A stretch of DNA of 64,000 bases, taken from positions 7,685,501 to 7,749,500 of the forward strand of contig WPIO01000012.1 of assembly GCA_009760855.2 (NCBI GenBank), read 5' to 3'. Below the pieces are notes generated by a model, which did not search any database, was not told the origin of the DNA, and worked only from the letters and a program-made list of their open reading frames with translations. The stretch comes from Cristatella mucedo (taxonomy: Eukaryota; Bryozoa; Phylactolaemata; Cristatellidae). A program made the position numbers and the translations under genes. Positions 14,649 through 22,414 of the stretch are shown here, one piece after another; positions within the stretch are counted from its first letter, which is position 1, and each line of letters starts with the position of its first letter.

Positions 14649-17600
14649 TATATCACATATATATATAGGCTGCTGAACAAACAGAAAATAATGAACACTC
14701 ATGAAACTTTAATGATGGCTAGTCTAGGGCATACTATACACAGTATGCCATTCTTTTGTGAAAGCCTAGTACGGTTAACCAGCACAAACCGAGCACTAGT
14801 GGCAGACCAGACCGGTAGCCCTGCTATTTATTAGTAGATGCTATTTACTAGTTTATTCACCAGCTGTTCGGACAGGAAGTCGAATGTTCCTTCGAAGAGT
14901 GTCCATCGTCCATCACTGCTAGGACAAAGAGAGAGGAAGGGAGAGAGAGTTTCACACCGTGAGTAGGGTATACATCGACATGCATGCAGCAATGCTTACC
15001 TGCATGAGCATGTCTACGTGCTGGGCATCATCGTTGTTAAATGGAAGCCGGCGAAGCTCTTCGGCTGCACTCACCAATTCCGAATAACCCACGATCTGCT
15101 GAAGACTGTCCAAGAATCGGGCCTGAAATCTGCACGGCTCGAATAGTGAGCAAGCAGAAAATAACAAGCCACTATAGTAGTAGTCTAATACGCCAGGATT
15201 CTCACTGGCAAGCACTCCACACCAATTAACAAGAGCCGGAGTGGTTTCGCTTGCAGACTCCGACAGCAAATAACGGCAGAACTGCTTAGACTCACTATGT
15301 TAACTGTTATAGCAAGATTTCAACCAACAGGATAAGTAACATGCATGGCTACCGTGCAGCTCCTATAGACCAAACCTGAAGCGCTGAGAGAAGATACAAA
15401 GTAAGCCTAGTAAGATATAAATTGAGTGCTAGATTATCTCAAAAAATAGCACCCTTTAATAAGCACCCCAGGACAACATAAGGCATACCATTAGACCTTA
15501 CTGTGGCTGTGCCCAGAAGTATTTATTTTGACAGGTATTCTGTCACATACAACGCTGCTTTATTCTCACTCACTGGGCTCCTTTCTATTATATATACACA
15601 TTCTACAAAGGGTATTCTGTCAGATAAAACGCTCCTCAATTCTCACTCACTGGGCTTCTTTCTATCACATAACACATTCTACAAAGTCTCATCCATCACT
15701 TGAAATATCTACATTGGTCAAACCAACAGGAGATCCAAGCACACCCACCGGATGAAGAAAACCGTGACAGCTGCAGTCGAAGTGGAATAACTGTTGCTTG
15801 TAGTTGATGCATGATGTGTTAAAATTGCAAAAACCACTTGGTTTTTATGGAGGTTGGGTACTTTAAGATGGCGTTTCTAAGGACTGAGAAGTTCATTTAT
15901 TCTTAGCCTTTTCTTTTAGCATTTTGATCCATTCAAACTCTCTTATATCTTCACAATTGCTGTGAGCACAATGGGAAAGTTTTCCGACTCATCGACAAGA
16001 GCCGGCTTCTCCTGGCTCGATTTGGTCTTGTGGAAGGCTCATCCTCACGAAGTGCTGTAACATTTTTCTTTTGCATAATGCTAGCATTATAATTGTGGCT
16101 GGTTTTCCTTTGTCGTCCAAGCAGTTAGCAATGGAGCCGGCCAGTTTACTTGCAACCATCGAAATAGCTCTCGTCGGTATCCCTACACATTCCCAGAAGG
16201 GCAAGAGAAGAAATGAGGTTAAAGAACACTCGTTGATAATCAGGCACCATGCAAATTCATAAAATGTGATACTCTTAACACTTCCCTACATGAAGGCAGC
16301 TTCTGCTCAAGGAATGGGTCATGCCAAGCAGCAAGATGCGTTTTTGGTCCCTTTTGTGTCACGTCTTCTAAAAAATTGAAACACAGATAGAGATAAGATA
16401 AGCAAACATGCTAGTAATTTTTGTTGTGTGCTCTCTCTTTCTCTCTTACTCTTTCTCCATCTCTCTCGCCCTTCCTCTACTGGCTTTTTTCACTCGTTCA
16501 CGCACTCTCTTCTCACGCACTCTCTCTTCTTTCTCTTTCTGTATATTTCTCTCGTGAATGTTCACACATCTACAGCGAGACATCAATCATTCTCCATTGT
16601 ACTATTGCATTAGGAAATACTTCGACCATCTTTACGACATTATAAATACATCAGGGAAACATTAATACTTATCAACAGCAGGTTACTTACTTTATAGTAA
16701 GGCAAAAAGAGCCAGTAAGCCAGCACTAAAACTCAGACACACCGCTAACGAGAAATTATAGCAACCGATGGCTCAGCAACACATTGCTAGCCCTATGAGG
16801 TCAGCCCAGGACAGGTTAGCCATGCCTGAAAACACATCGACATTAACGTGGCAAACAAAGGAAGCTCTCTTCTCTGCCCGGCAGTCAGCTTCCATCTTCT
16901 ATGGGGGGGGGGGGAGGGCAAAATAAATAGACTATGTGCTGTACTCCAAAAACGAACGAACAGGTCAACAAAGGCTAGGTAAGGTGGTTGCTTTTTACGA
17001 CCTCGGTCACGAGGTTGTGGGTTCGAATCCTATTGCAGCTGAAAGCAGCGGTGATAGCTGTAAAGGCTCTTCTTCTGTTGCTATAAAAAAGAGGCTGTTA
17101 AATCAGCTAGTATATTTCATAAAGGGCAAAACAGAAGTGCCGGTTTTTCCTTGCTAAGCAAAGCCGAGGCCAAGCCTATTGACAAAGATATTTAGAATTT
17201 CAATTTTTTTCAGATACTCATACATTTGATAAATACACACGGTTTATAGGTAATACAAGCTTTTGAAAAGTGGCCGAAGGCGAGCTAACATAATGGGTAC
17301 AAGTGTAGATGCACATGAAAGGGTTAATTGTTCTGTCAAGTAGCGAAGGCTAGGCCCTCAGCGGCCCACCTCATATTTAGATGCCAAAAATTAAACAGTA
17401 CCTCCAGGTAGGAGATTCAGGTGGCTGTAAAGTCAAAACCGGTGGTATGCCCCGGCAAAGCTCAGCTGATCCACATAGGGTGCTCGACAGTCACCAGGCC
17501 GACGAAAGACATTAGCAGACCAAAAGCTGAGCAGGAAAATATAGCATCGATCATAAACACTCTTCGACGACGAAGCTTTTGAAAGAAGGGGGCATAAGGA

Positions 17601-18652
17601 AAATAAATACTAGCTGATTTAATAGCCCCTTTTGTATAGCAACAGAAGAGCCTTGACAGCTATCACCACCACTTGCAGTGGCAATAAAAGATTGCCCACC
17701 ACAGGATTCGAACCCACGACATCGGTCTGGAGGTCGTGAAAAGCAACCACCTAACCTGGTGAGCCATCAATGCTCACCAATAAGCAGAATTATGAGAACT
17801 ATGTACGCAATCATGCTTTTGAGAGTCTGAATAATGCATAAGCATCATCTGACAGAGTTCACTGGAAGCTTTCCAGTCTCAGTCTCATTTTAACACTTAA
17901 CTGGAGTTCAAAGGTCTGGTCCATCTGAACTTAACCCTGGCTACGTGAGCATGCTCTGATGGTCCAGCAAGCTGGCAGGAACTCTTGACACTAAGGTTGA
18001 CATCAAGACAGCTCAGAGCCGCTACTACATCGATGCACTTTTTGATGAGATGATCGTCAGTTTGTATAGCAGCTGACTGTGAGTATCATTAGGCAAGACA
18101 AAGGCTCCTTTAGCTGTAGAAGTACCAACCACAACAACTGCCAGCTTACCGAGGATGAGCCTCAGGGATGACGTCCTTCACTCTCATAACCTCGGTAACA
18201 ATGTTGTCCAAATTGGTACCATGTCCTTGGGCTGTCAGGCGGCTAAGCACGACCAACCTTGAGTGCGTTATCGAATGCTCTGGAACGCAATTGAAGAAAA
18301 GTCAACGAGGCCAGTAACTTTCGGCATAGTTATACATTCCCCACTTCAATGAAAGCCTGCCTCACACTTATTAGTACGCTACAATGAAGAGCGGAAGAGA
18401 CGTCGGCATTCAGGATGCACTCATGTAACACTGGGTGAAGGCCGTCTTCAAGCAAGCCGGTCATGATACAAAACTCGACTACAGCCAACGGTGCGCACCT
18501 ATCTGCCTCGTCCTGTGAGCACCTGTCGGTTCACTGTATGTGATACGAACCAGCTCACACTTCCCCGTCAGTTTTCGCAGAAACCACTTCCACATAGGTC
18601 GCAGCAGCACATAGTATGTCAGCAGTGCCCAACCTCTCAGCACCGAGAACAT
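379..18652 (-). CDS. ELMOD1/2: ELMO domain-containing protein (ELMOD1/2 type), 7 exons, complete
   Basis: Exons on the minus strand: 18652-18499, 18279-18150, 15129-15000, 8046-7913, 7394-7326, 5377-5244, 515-379 (stop TAG). Every junction has a GT donor and AG acceptor with matching phase (1,2,0,2,2,1), giving 888 nt or 295 codons plus stop, close to vertebrate ELMOD2 (about 293). The start ATG follows an in-frame TGA 27 nt upstream. Residues 1-40 hold the family's hydrophobic/basic N-terminus with LRKLTGKCEL. Residues about 105-290 form the ELMO domain, with LQQIVGYSELV, the signature WSDIGFQGDDPKTDFRGMG (residues 157-175, conserved Arg172), YSFAIVGINLTEL and CEFDKFW. Known for the family: ELMOD1-3 are GTPase-activating proteins for ARF/ARL GTPases (ARL2, ARF6) and the conserved Arg is needed for activity. 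ELMOD1 versus ELMOD2 cannot be decided. Introns are 0.2-7 kb and full of transposon debris. No poly(A) signal is clear below 379. Confidence 0.94.
516..1635. other. ELMOD intron 6, unassigned part
   Basis: About 1.1 kb of intron. A plus-strand open frame ends at 1579 and is 159 codons if a non-ATG start is allowed. It has no recognisable domain and is not supported as a gene. There are no clear repeats apart from short ones. Confidence 0.4.
1636..2000 (-). mobile_element. L2-like non-LTR retrotransposon, 3' fragment
   Basis: Minus-strand 3' end. The (ATT)n tail at about 1640-1671 is followed inward by the hairpin region, here with its TCTCT arm expanded into a (CT)n array (1704-1730), and then by sequence that in longer copies encodes the ORF2 C-terminus. 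Its 5' end at about 2000 abuts the tail of the next copy. Confidence 0.75.
2003..3077 (-). mobile_element. L2-like non-LTR retrotransposon with partial reverse transcriptase, decayed
   Basis: Minus-strand copy, truncated at 5' and internally deleted. Positions 3007-2669 encode an RT palm segment with LLVVLDLSASFVTIDH and YGVPQGSVLSPILF. In other L2/CR1 elements the first motif reads LDLSAAFDTVDH, so the catalytic Asp position carries Val here. A thumb-like LHWLP region and the typical C-terminus AFSSYAPKAWNSLPT (about 2395-2285) follow, then the 3' UTR, hairpin and tail (2003-2060). This copy is not functional. Confidence 0.88.
3078..4080 (-). mobile_element. L2-like non-LTR retrotransposon, internally deleted copy
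   Basis: Minus strand. From 5' to 3' it has the endonuclease-RT linker (NPKMLIYTINRLLK, TTSPLDLIRTVLL), the start of RT (ISAPFKKAVVRPLFKKATL, about 3620-3560), a jump to the C-terminus (AFSSYAPKAWNSLPT, about 3440), then the 3' UTR, hairpin and (ATT)n tail at 3079-3107. The middle of RT is missing. Confidence 0.85.
4081..4600 (-). mobile_element. L2-like RT thumb fragment
   Basis: Minus-strand segment encoding SARNLDLLLQCVLSLDDHI, which resembles the RNLGVxFDxxLSFxxHI region after the RT palm. It continues into a decayed ...HAFV...LDFSSSLL... and LHWLP thumb region. It stops abruptly where the next copy's linker begins at about 4080, so it is a separate truncated insertion. Confidence 0.7.
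4601..5243. other. ELMOD intron 6, upstream part
   Basis: Intronic DNA between the L2-like stack and exon 6. I see no repeat, RNA or coding feature here beyond short chance open frames. Confidence 0.4.
5244..5377 (-). CDS. ELMOD1/2: ELMOD exon 6
   Basis: Encodes residues 207-250, YSFAIVGINLTELTLSLLR to NHFYNSVPGKPTLENLHQVF, a near-verbatim ELMO-domain segment. Acceptor is TTTCAG and donor GTAAGT. The following intron is 4.7 kb and holds four stacked L2-like copies. Confidence 0.95.
5378..7084. other. ELMOD intron 5, mostly unique sequence
   Basis: Intronic. Minus-strand hydrophobic open frames at 5498-6272 have some splice-like borders, but they do not join the ELMOD exons and have no recognisable family. 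A decayed SINE lies at 6640-6790. Confidence 0.4.
6640..6790 (+). repeat. Decayed tRNA-derived SINE (type A)
   Basis: Has a box-B-like TTTTCGAGTCCTG segment and ends in CACAGGCTCTTCTGTTGC, then TATAAAAAAGGCTTTT. The body and end match the better copies at 16970-17125 and 17605-17785. Confidence 0.55.
7085..7178 (+). mobile_element. L2-like 3' end only
   Basis: Conserved hairpin (AAAGTGCC, then TAGAAAGAGATTCAGCTCTC, then GGATGCTGT) followed by (ATT)n. It is a severely 5'-truncated copy inside ELMOD intron 5. Confidence 0.8.
7326..7394 (-). CDS. ELMOD1/2: ELMOD exon 5
   Basis: A 69-nt exon for residues 183-206, including YFALNQPSSA and LLHSNHPQFG, which match VYFSENYTSEA and LSRSNHPKLG of ELMOD2. 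Donor is GTGAGC. The acceptor is GAAG, and on the minus strand a (CT)n array lies about 40 nt before it (7437-7472). Confidence 0.92.
7437..7472 (+). repeat. (GA)n microsatellite
   Basis: 36 bp of GA. On the transcribed minus strand it is a CT tract about 43 nt upstream of the acceptor of ELMOD exon 5. Confidence 0.95.
7614..7699 (+). repeat. (GA)n microsatellite
   Basis: About 86 bp of nearly perfect GA between ELMOD exons 4 and 5, reading as CT in the transcript. Confidence 0.95.
7913..8046 (-). CDS. ELMOD1/2: ELMOD exon 4 (catalytic motif)
   Basis: Encodes residues 139-182: LWKVLQPG, RISKQ and then the family signature with the conserved Arg172 of TDFRG. The exon opens directly after a CCAG acceptor at 8047, continuing the previous exon in phase 0, and ends at GTAAGC. 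An internal AG at 8010 is a possible but unnecessary acceptor. A (GA)n array and an L2-like 3' end lie within 300 bp on either side. Confidence 0.95.
8192..8330 (-). mobile_element. L2-like 3' end only
   Basis: (AAT)n, then the hairpin with perfect arms AAGCGCC/GGCACTT-type and TTTGCTGCAAAG, truncated after about 140 bp. It lies 146 bp upstream of ELMOD exon 4 in transcript direction. Confidence 0.8.
8331..9149. other. ELMOD intron 3, no recognised feature
   Basis: About 0.8 kb of intron. I see no coding, RNA or repeat feature that I can support. Confidence 0.4.
9150..10965 (+). mobile_element. L2-like non-LTR retrotransposon with endonuclease and RT start, decayed
   Basis: Plus-strand copy antisense to the ELMOD gene. 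The APE-type endonuclease shows AVTETWLKS (about 9177), VAVIYRPPDTKS (about 9391-9423), MGDFNINFD (9490-9516) and GHTIDQIYS (about 9607). A linker (NSPLDPIPTVLLL), an RT start (VTAPFNKAVVVPPITKATL, about 10420-10485) and KTLKRVGADQLNSYI follow. After an internal deletion come a decayed C-terminus (FGDHAF, about 10738) and 3' UTR to about 10965. Several frameshifts and stops are present. A 105-bp foldback element interrupts it at 9714-9818. Confidence 0.88.
9714..9818. mobile_element. 105-bp foldback (MITE-like) insertion
   Basis: Perfect 21-bp inverted ends at 9714-9734 and 9798-9818, starting ACCAGAGCCC and ending GGGCTCTGGT. They are flanked by the 4-bp direct repeat CTAC (9710-9713 and 9819-9822). 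The interior has a perfect 16-bp palindrome AGTACCCATGGGTACT at 9738-9753. It splits the endonuclease-linker region of the L2-like copy, so it arrived later. Superfamily is unknown, and it encodes nothing. Confidence 0.8.
11020..11425 (-). repeat. Two decayed tRNA-derived SINE heads (type A)
   Basis: At 11030-11110 and 11280-11425 the plus strand shows reverse box-B-like GGATTCAAACCCGCGATC and GACTCAAACCCATGAGC, and AAGCACTTTAT. Both resemble the reverse complement of the type A SINE head at 17605-17785. Confidence 0.5.
11440..11602 (+). repeat. SINE with L2-like tail (type B), decayed head
   Basis: Ends GTGAAGCACCTGGATAGAG, ATTAAGTTCTTTTGGGGTGC, TATACAAATGGATTATAT. This is the same tail as copies at 20430, 35350 and 54740. 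The tail mimics the L2-like 3' hairpin. Confidence 0.55.
11603..13189. other. ELMOD intron 3, no recognised feature
   Basis: About 1.6 kb with only short chance open frames and a C10 run at 11802-11812. I see no gene or repeat that I can support. Confidence 0.4.
13190..13705 (+). mobile_element. L2-like RT thumb plus 3' end
   Basis: Plus strand. Encodes TPLLTDLHWLPSNQHINFK (about 13238-13294), the thumb-region signature of these elements. The hairpin AAAGTGCCTAGAAAGAGAAT, TTCTCTTAAGGTGC follows at 13646-13685. The C-terminal part is decayed. Confidence 0.75.
13770..13960 (-). repeat. Type A SINE with an internal tandem triplication
   Basis: Plus strand reads AGCTGATTTAACAGCC then TAGCAGCTGTCACCCAGCTT, the reverse complement of the type A SINE end. 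The segment CAATGAAAAACATCCT occurs at 13859, 13898 and 13916. Confidence 0.6.
13985..14210 (-). mobile_element. L2-like 3' end
   Basis: AATAATACTAATAATAA tail, then CACCATCAGAGGACTTAATC and TTTCTAAGCACTTTACATTT hairpin sequence and the beginning of the 3' UTR with GGTTAGTGGCAACATGAACA. Decayed. Confidence 0.7.
14487..14668. repeat. (AC)n and (TA)n compound microsatellite
   Basis: About 48 bp of AC (14487-14535), a 35-bp spacer, and about 100 bp of TA with short interruptions (14570-14668). It lies in ELMOD intron 3. Confidence 0.95.
15000..15129 (-). CDS. ELMOD1/2: ELMOD exon 3
   Basis: Encodes residues 96-138 with LQQIVGYSELV, ELRRLPFNNDD and QHVDMLMQ, matching LLQIVGYRNL, KLRREAYDSDN and QHEEMLLKLW of vertebrate ELMOD1. 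Acceptor is GTGCAG and donor GTAAGC. A second in-frame GTGAGT lies inside the exon but would remove conserved residues. Confidence 0.93.
15536..15686. repeat. Tandem duplication, about 75-bp unit, two copies
   Basis: TATTCTGTCA...TCACTCACTGGGCT...ATTCTACAAAG occurs at 15536-15610 and again at 15613-15686, with roughly ten differences. Located in ELMOD intron 2. Confidence 0.85.
15700..16960. other. ELMOD intron 2, mostly unique, with a pyrimidine-rich stretch
   Basis: A CT-rich tract lies at 16430-16560 and a G10 run at 16904-16914. A minus-strand open frame (16204-15989) has a plausible acceptor but no donor that fits the ELMOD phases. No supported gene. Confidence 0.4.
16970..17125 (+). 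repeat. tRNA-derived SINE (type A)
   Basis: Head has box-A-like GGCTAGGTAAGGTGG and a good box B, GTGGGTTCGAATCC (17017-17030). Body includes GGTGATAGCTGTAAAGGC. End is AAAGAGGCTGTTAAATCAGC. Box spacing fits a tRNA, but no intact cloverleaf acceptor stem is seen, so this is a SINE and not a tRNA gene. Confidence 0.75.
17605..17785 (-). repeat. tRNA-derived SINE (type A), minus strand
   Basis: Reverse complement of the copy at 16970-17125. Read on the minus strand it starts GGTGAGCATTGATGGCTCAC, has box B GTGGGTTCGAATCC, then GGTGATAGCTGTCAAGGC, and ends TTAAATCAGCTAGTA. This is one of the best-preserved copies. Confidence 0.78.
18150..18279 (-). CDS. ELMOD1/2: ELMOD exon 2
   Basis: Encodes residues 52-95, the helical linker that aligns with the IETSLRDSKSKLL to ELKKINP part of vertebrate ELMOD1. 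Acceptor is TTCCAG and donor is GTAAGC, in phase 2. It joins cleanly to the exon ending at 15129 across a 3.0-kb intron that contains two tRNA-derived SINEs. Confidence 0.9.
18499..18652 (-). CDS. ELMOD1/2: ELMOD exon 1 (start codon, N-terminal hydrophobic segment)
   Basis: Encodes residues 1-51 and ends in phase 1 before GTGCGC. It contains a hydrophobic stretch with tryptophans (WALLTYYVLLRPMWKWF) followed by RKLTGKCELVR, which is how ELMOD1/2 proteins begin. The next exon (18279-18150) completes a Glu codon and encodes the helical region before the ELMO domain. The intron is 219 bp. Confidence 0.92.
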
Positions 18653-19680
18653 GGAGCAGGCAGCAGTAACGTCAGATCACTTAGAAGCACCTGCTGTCCT
18701 TCCAACAAGAGGCAGTTGCTCTGGAGCCCTACAAGGATGGTGAGCCCATGCTGCGTTCCACGACAGCACTGCACAAGTAGCACAGCCAGTCAGATTCTCT
18801 CGCTCTTGGATCCTAGCAGCCACGTGACTGAATGCTCTCGTTCACACCAAGCAGCCACCAGGTTCAGCTTACCAGCAGGGCAGTACTCAGTACCACAAAT
18901 ACATGCGTGCACTCGCACACACAAATGAATGCAAAAGTATCGGCAGTCTCTTATTTATGAGGAGTAGCAAGCATCCGACCTTGAAGCAATGGACCGAAGC
19001 AAAACGAACAAATGCGCCCAAATAATGTGCTGCCTTTTTACGATGGCATATCCACAAACCAGTTCATATAACAGAAGTTAACGAAAGAAAGCGTTTTCGA
19101 CCCTCACGATCGACTTAAAACGGTGAATTTCTAATTTTACAGTGCATTGACAAAGAATACATTGCCCATTTTTTGGAGATACTGGGACATGAGCAGTAGT
19201 ATCAATACAATAGTGCATCGGCTATGCTCATTTTCTAGCCTCAAGCTATCGCCAATCAGCATGCCTAAGACTATCAGTGAACTTCCGTTGCCAAGTGTAA
19301 ACTGTGGGCTTTGTGCCAAGCAGACTTGGTAAATTTGCAATCACTATACAATTTCGAATTGATAAGACTTCGGTGAGGTACAGCGTGAACGAGATAGCAA
19401 CAACCAGTATCAACGATTATGCAAAGAGACCCAGCCGCCTACATTTCACTGTACCGGCTAGGATGGACTGATTAGGAATGAATCTTGATCATTTCTGAAT
19501 CGGCATCATTTCATCTCTGCGAGGCTTCATGCTCAAAGCCTGTATCACACTACTGGTAGCTAGTTGGTAGGGATACGATCTAGCATCAACTAGATACCAA
19601 GGTATGTTTGCTCGGAATCCATACAAAAACCAGTTCTGCCAGTCAAGCATAAAGTGGCTCATATGTGTTAGGCTGGGGCA
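18653..19680. other. 5' flank of the ELMOD gene
   Basis: Upstream of the ELMOD start codon. It should contain the promoter, but no TATA box is clear. A minus-strand hydrophobic open frame at 19340-19137 is not supported as an exon. Confidence 0.4.
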
Positions 19681-19689
19681 AGAGGCCCT

Positions 19690-20240
19690 ACTTAGACTTG
19701 AGCCAAATCAACTGGGACGATGAAAGCAAATTTGCTATTTTGGTCACTGAAAATGTGTACAAGTACATCGCTGTTCTAATGGTGGTTTAAATGATAATGG
19801 CTTCTGTAAACCAAAATTTGAAAAGGAAATTTGGGGGCAAACTGGCATCTTATAATTCATTTCATGATGCAAGACGTTTACTTAGAACTACCCCCAAAGA
19901 GTTCAGTACATACATAGCACATGAGCCTTCGTGATCTTTTTCTTTTCAAACAGGGCAATAAGTCTTGATGCTAACGGTATTCAAATATTTCTGTTACAAT
20001 GATGAATTATGTTTAGTTCTATTTTGTTTATGGAGTGGCCAAGTCAGTCTGCAGACCTGAATTACACTGAGTGACTCTCTGAGTAAAGTACACAGAAAGG
20101 TCAGAGGTCAGGCTGGTCGTATCACATCTAAATAATTGCTTTCCTCAAGTTTGCAAGACATTTGGAGAACGATACGGCAAGATGTACGGGAAGGCTTAGT
20201 TTACTCTATATCGGAGCAGCACAGACAGGCTATTGCTTAT
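19690..20240 (+). mobile_element. Tc1/mariner-like transposase fossil
   Basis: Plus-strand fragments read INWDDESKFAILVTENVYKYI-like at about 19705-19765 and EWPSQSADLNYTE at about 20033-20072. These resemble the first and last catalytic blocks of Tc1-type DDE transposases (WSDESKF... and WPxQSPDLNPIE). The frame is broken by stops. No inverted ends were found. Confidence 0.6.
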
Positions 20241-20429
20241 AGTGATGTAGCTTCATTTTAGCATGAAAACTAAAAACCTTTGAATAGATATTACATAGGC
20301 TTATTTTATACCTTTGCATGATTACAGCAGGTTGCAATATAATTTTTTTACGTCAGAATCTTAATTGTGCTTTGACCGGTGGCCATTTTCGGAGGCCTCA
20401 TTGATACTTCTGCGATCGACTAGCCACCA

Positions 20430-20585
20430 TAGTTTGGCCCAGGGATTAAGGTACTGGCCTTAAACAACCGAGATCAAGGTGAATGCATTTGATGACCGAA
20501 GTCGTGGGCACGAGTCCTGTGGCATATGTGCAGCACGGGATAGAGATAAAGTTCTCTTAGAGTGCTATACAAATGATTTATTCAT
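20430..20585 (+). repeat. SINE with L2-like tail (type B)
   Basis: tRNA-like head with GGCCCAGGGATTAAGGTACT (box A region) and GTCGTGGGCACGAGTCC (box B region). The tail is ATAGAGATAAAGTTCTCTTA, GAGTGCTATACAAATG. Head and tail recur together at 35350 and 54740. Confidence 0.7.
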
Positions 20586-20894
20586 TATATAGATATAAAT
20601 ATAGGCTATACATTATATGAGTGTACATCTACCACTGTATGATAAATAAGCTAGGTTTGTCAGTAAGCCCATCAGTAAGACCATCCCAGTCACAGACTCA
20701 TGTCTGCAGTACAGGTTTGATAAGATATCAATAGTATTACAAAGACGATACACCAAAAACGTGTCAAAAACAAGGGGAGACAATTTGCTAACTGAGATAT
20801 TTAACTGCAACATGCACTTTCATCAGTTGAAATCGAACAATGAAATGCTACAGCTTCACAGGTAGATGGATTTAAATGTCTTTTTTTTCGAAGG

Positions 20895-21023
20895 ATGGCT
20901 ACGGAATTCCAGCAACTTGCTCTCTCTGCACTACAACCCGTTCGCCGTCTGTTGTCCAAAGTGAAGACTGACACTTTCAACGCTTACCAGCTTCTGCTTG
21001 GACCAGTTGAGTTAGATATTTGA
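20895..21023 (+). CDS. Unassigned 42-codon open frame
   Basis: Runs from ATG (20895) to TGA, encoding an amphipathic, Leu/Arg-rich peptide (MATEFQQLALSALQPVRRLL...). Preceded by a T8 tract. No family recognised and no intron joins are evident. It could be a chance frame or a piece of an undetected exon. Confidence 0.15.
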   Translation: MATEFQQLALSALQPVRRLLSKVKTDTFNAYQLLLGPVELDI

Positions 21024-21099
21024 CAGTTGCCAGAGTGAGCAAGACCGACAGGAGGTCGTACTACACCTGCCTTTGGTTAGCAATGGAAGTACATAAACA

Positions 21100-21364
21100 G
21101 AATCTGTCCACGATTCTTTCTGAGGGCATAATATATAGTTAATATGAATTTATTAAAGATCGTCATCAAGTTATTACGTTCCTTATAACTCCATGGTTAT
21201 TTGCTATTGGACGTGGACCAATAAAATTGGATTACAATTTTCTTTCATAAGAAAATTATTAAATATAATTTTTAATTAATTTATTATTATACAGATAAAC
21301 ACTCTAAGCTTGGGAATGAGTGGGGCTGCTATCCAGCTAGGTCAACCAGCACTCCGGCATGCTT
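21100..21364. other. AT-rich spacer
   Basis: AT-rich unique sequence with no supportable feature. Confidence 0.35.
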
Positions 21365-21470
21365 TAATAATAATAATGTACTTGACAAAGTGCCCTCAGA
21401 GAACTTAATCTCTTTCTAGGTGCTTTACATTTGCTGCAAAAGGAAAAGCAATTGAATCCAATGCAAAGTT
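21365..21470 (-). mobile_element. L2-like 3' end only
   Basis: AATAATAATAAT tail, AAAGTGCCCTCAGAGAACTT, AATCTCTTTCTAGGTGCTTT hairpin and TTTGCTGCAAAAGG. Truncated after about 105 bp. Confidence 0.8.
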
Positions 21471-22353
21471 GAAATTTCTGTAATTTTTCACAGATCCAAG
21501 CTGATTTCCATATAAAACATGCAGTTTCCACATGTCATTGTGGACTGGTGTTTTCAAAGCAATAAATTGAGAACAAAAAGGAGGAAAGTAAGCACAGTAT
21601 AGCCATTCCTATCTCAGAAAACAACGAGAACAACAAGCAACAAAGGAAGCCCTTCAGCTCCACACTGCCAAAACTCAACAGAAACGTTGCATACAACACA
21701 CTCTACAGCAGGAAGAGACTGAAGAAGCCCAGGAGCTTCGTGCTTTCAAAGATTAGCGAGCTTCTCACTTAAGATAGGTCAACAATAGAAAGAGACTGAA
21801 GGTAAGATTCGAGCACTTCACGACCAAGGTTGTGGTATGGAGTCCTTGCCAGCAGCAGACACGGCCACACAGCAAGGCTGGGCTTCTCACTAGCTCAGTG
21901 GACACTCAGGCCAGCATTGCAATGCATTATGAAATTTTCCGTGATTTTTCACGGGCATAAGATAGTGTCATAATACAAGAACAATCCATGGAAAAGAAAT
22001 GATGGTGCTTCAGCCACAACAATTAAGGCGGCATGATCACGGAGAGAAAACACGAGCATGTCAGTTATAGAACTCAGAATAAGAACAAGCAGCTAAAGGC
22101 TTTTGCCAGCTTGCATGAGAAACATGTCGTTAGTCAAATTTTTGTAAGTCAAAGATTGTAAGTGGGGGAGGAGCTGACACTAGTTCGTATAGCAGGGCCA
22201 ACTGCCTTAAGAGACAACATTTGGTTGGTCCACAGTATGACATGACTTAGTTTGACTGCAGCTCAGTAGCCAAGTAGTAATGCACACATCAGTACAATGT
22301 CTGTGTGCAAATCAGTTCCACACATACAATTGCTCTTACTTCTTACACACACA

Positions 22354-22414
<61 letters not shown>

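Noticed and set aside
14455-14702. Open frames in microsatellites (also 42374-42734 and 50290-50585)
   Set aside because: Translations of AC, TA or CT repeats only.
14831-14918. Minus-strand open segment (WTLFEGTFDFLSEQLVNK) just after ELMOD exon 3, first taken as a last exon
   Set aside because: It needs phase 2 but exon 3 ends in phase 0, and the true next exon at 8046 continues the ELMO domain in phase.
15989-16204. Minus-strand 71-codon frame with a plausible acceptor
   Set aside because: No fitting donor, no homology, and it falls inside ELMOD intron 2.
17605-17785. tRNA gene candidate (and similar at 16970, 41023, 48220)
   Set aside because: A and B boxes are present, but acceptor stems do not pair and the sequences recur with a common non-tRNA body, as in SINEs.
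17937-18077. Minus-strand segment (HLIKKCIDVVAALSCLDVN) after ELMOD exon 2
   Set aside because: Its frame does not follow exon 2, and exon 2 joins exon 3 at 15129 with correct phase and homology.
19137-19340. Hydrophobic minus-strand frame upstream of the ELMOD start
   Set aside because: Upstream of the defined start codon, with no in-phase join to any exon.
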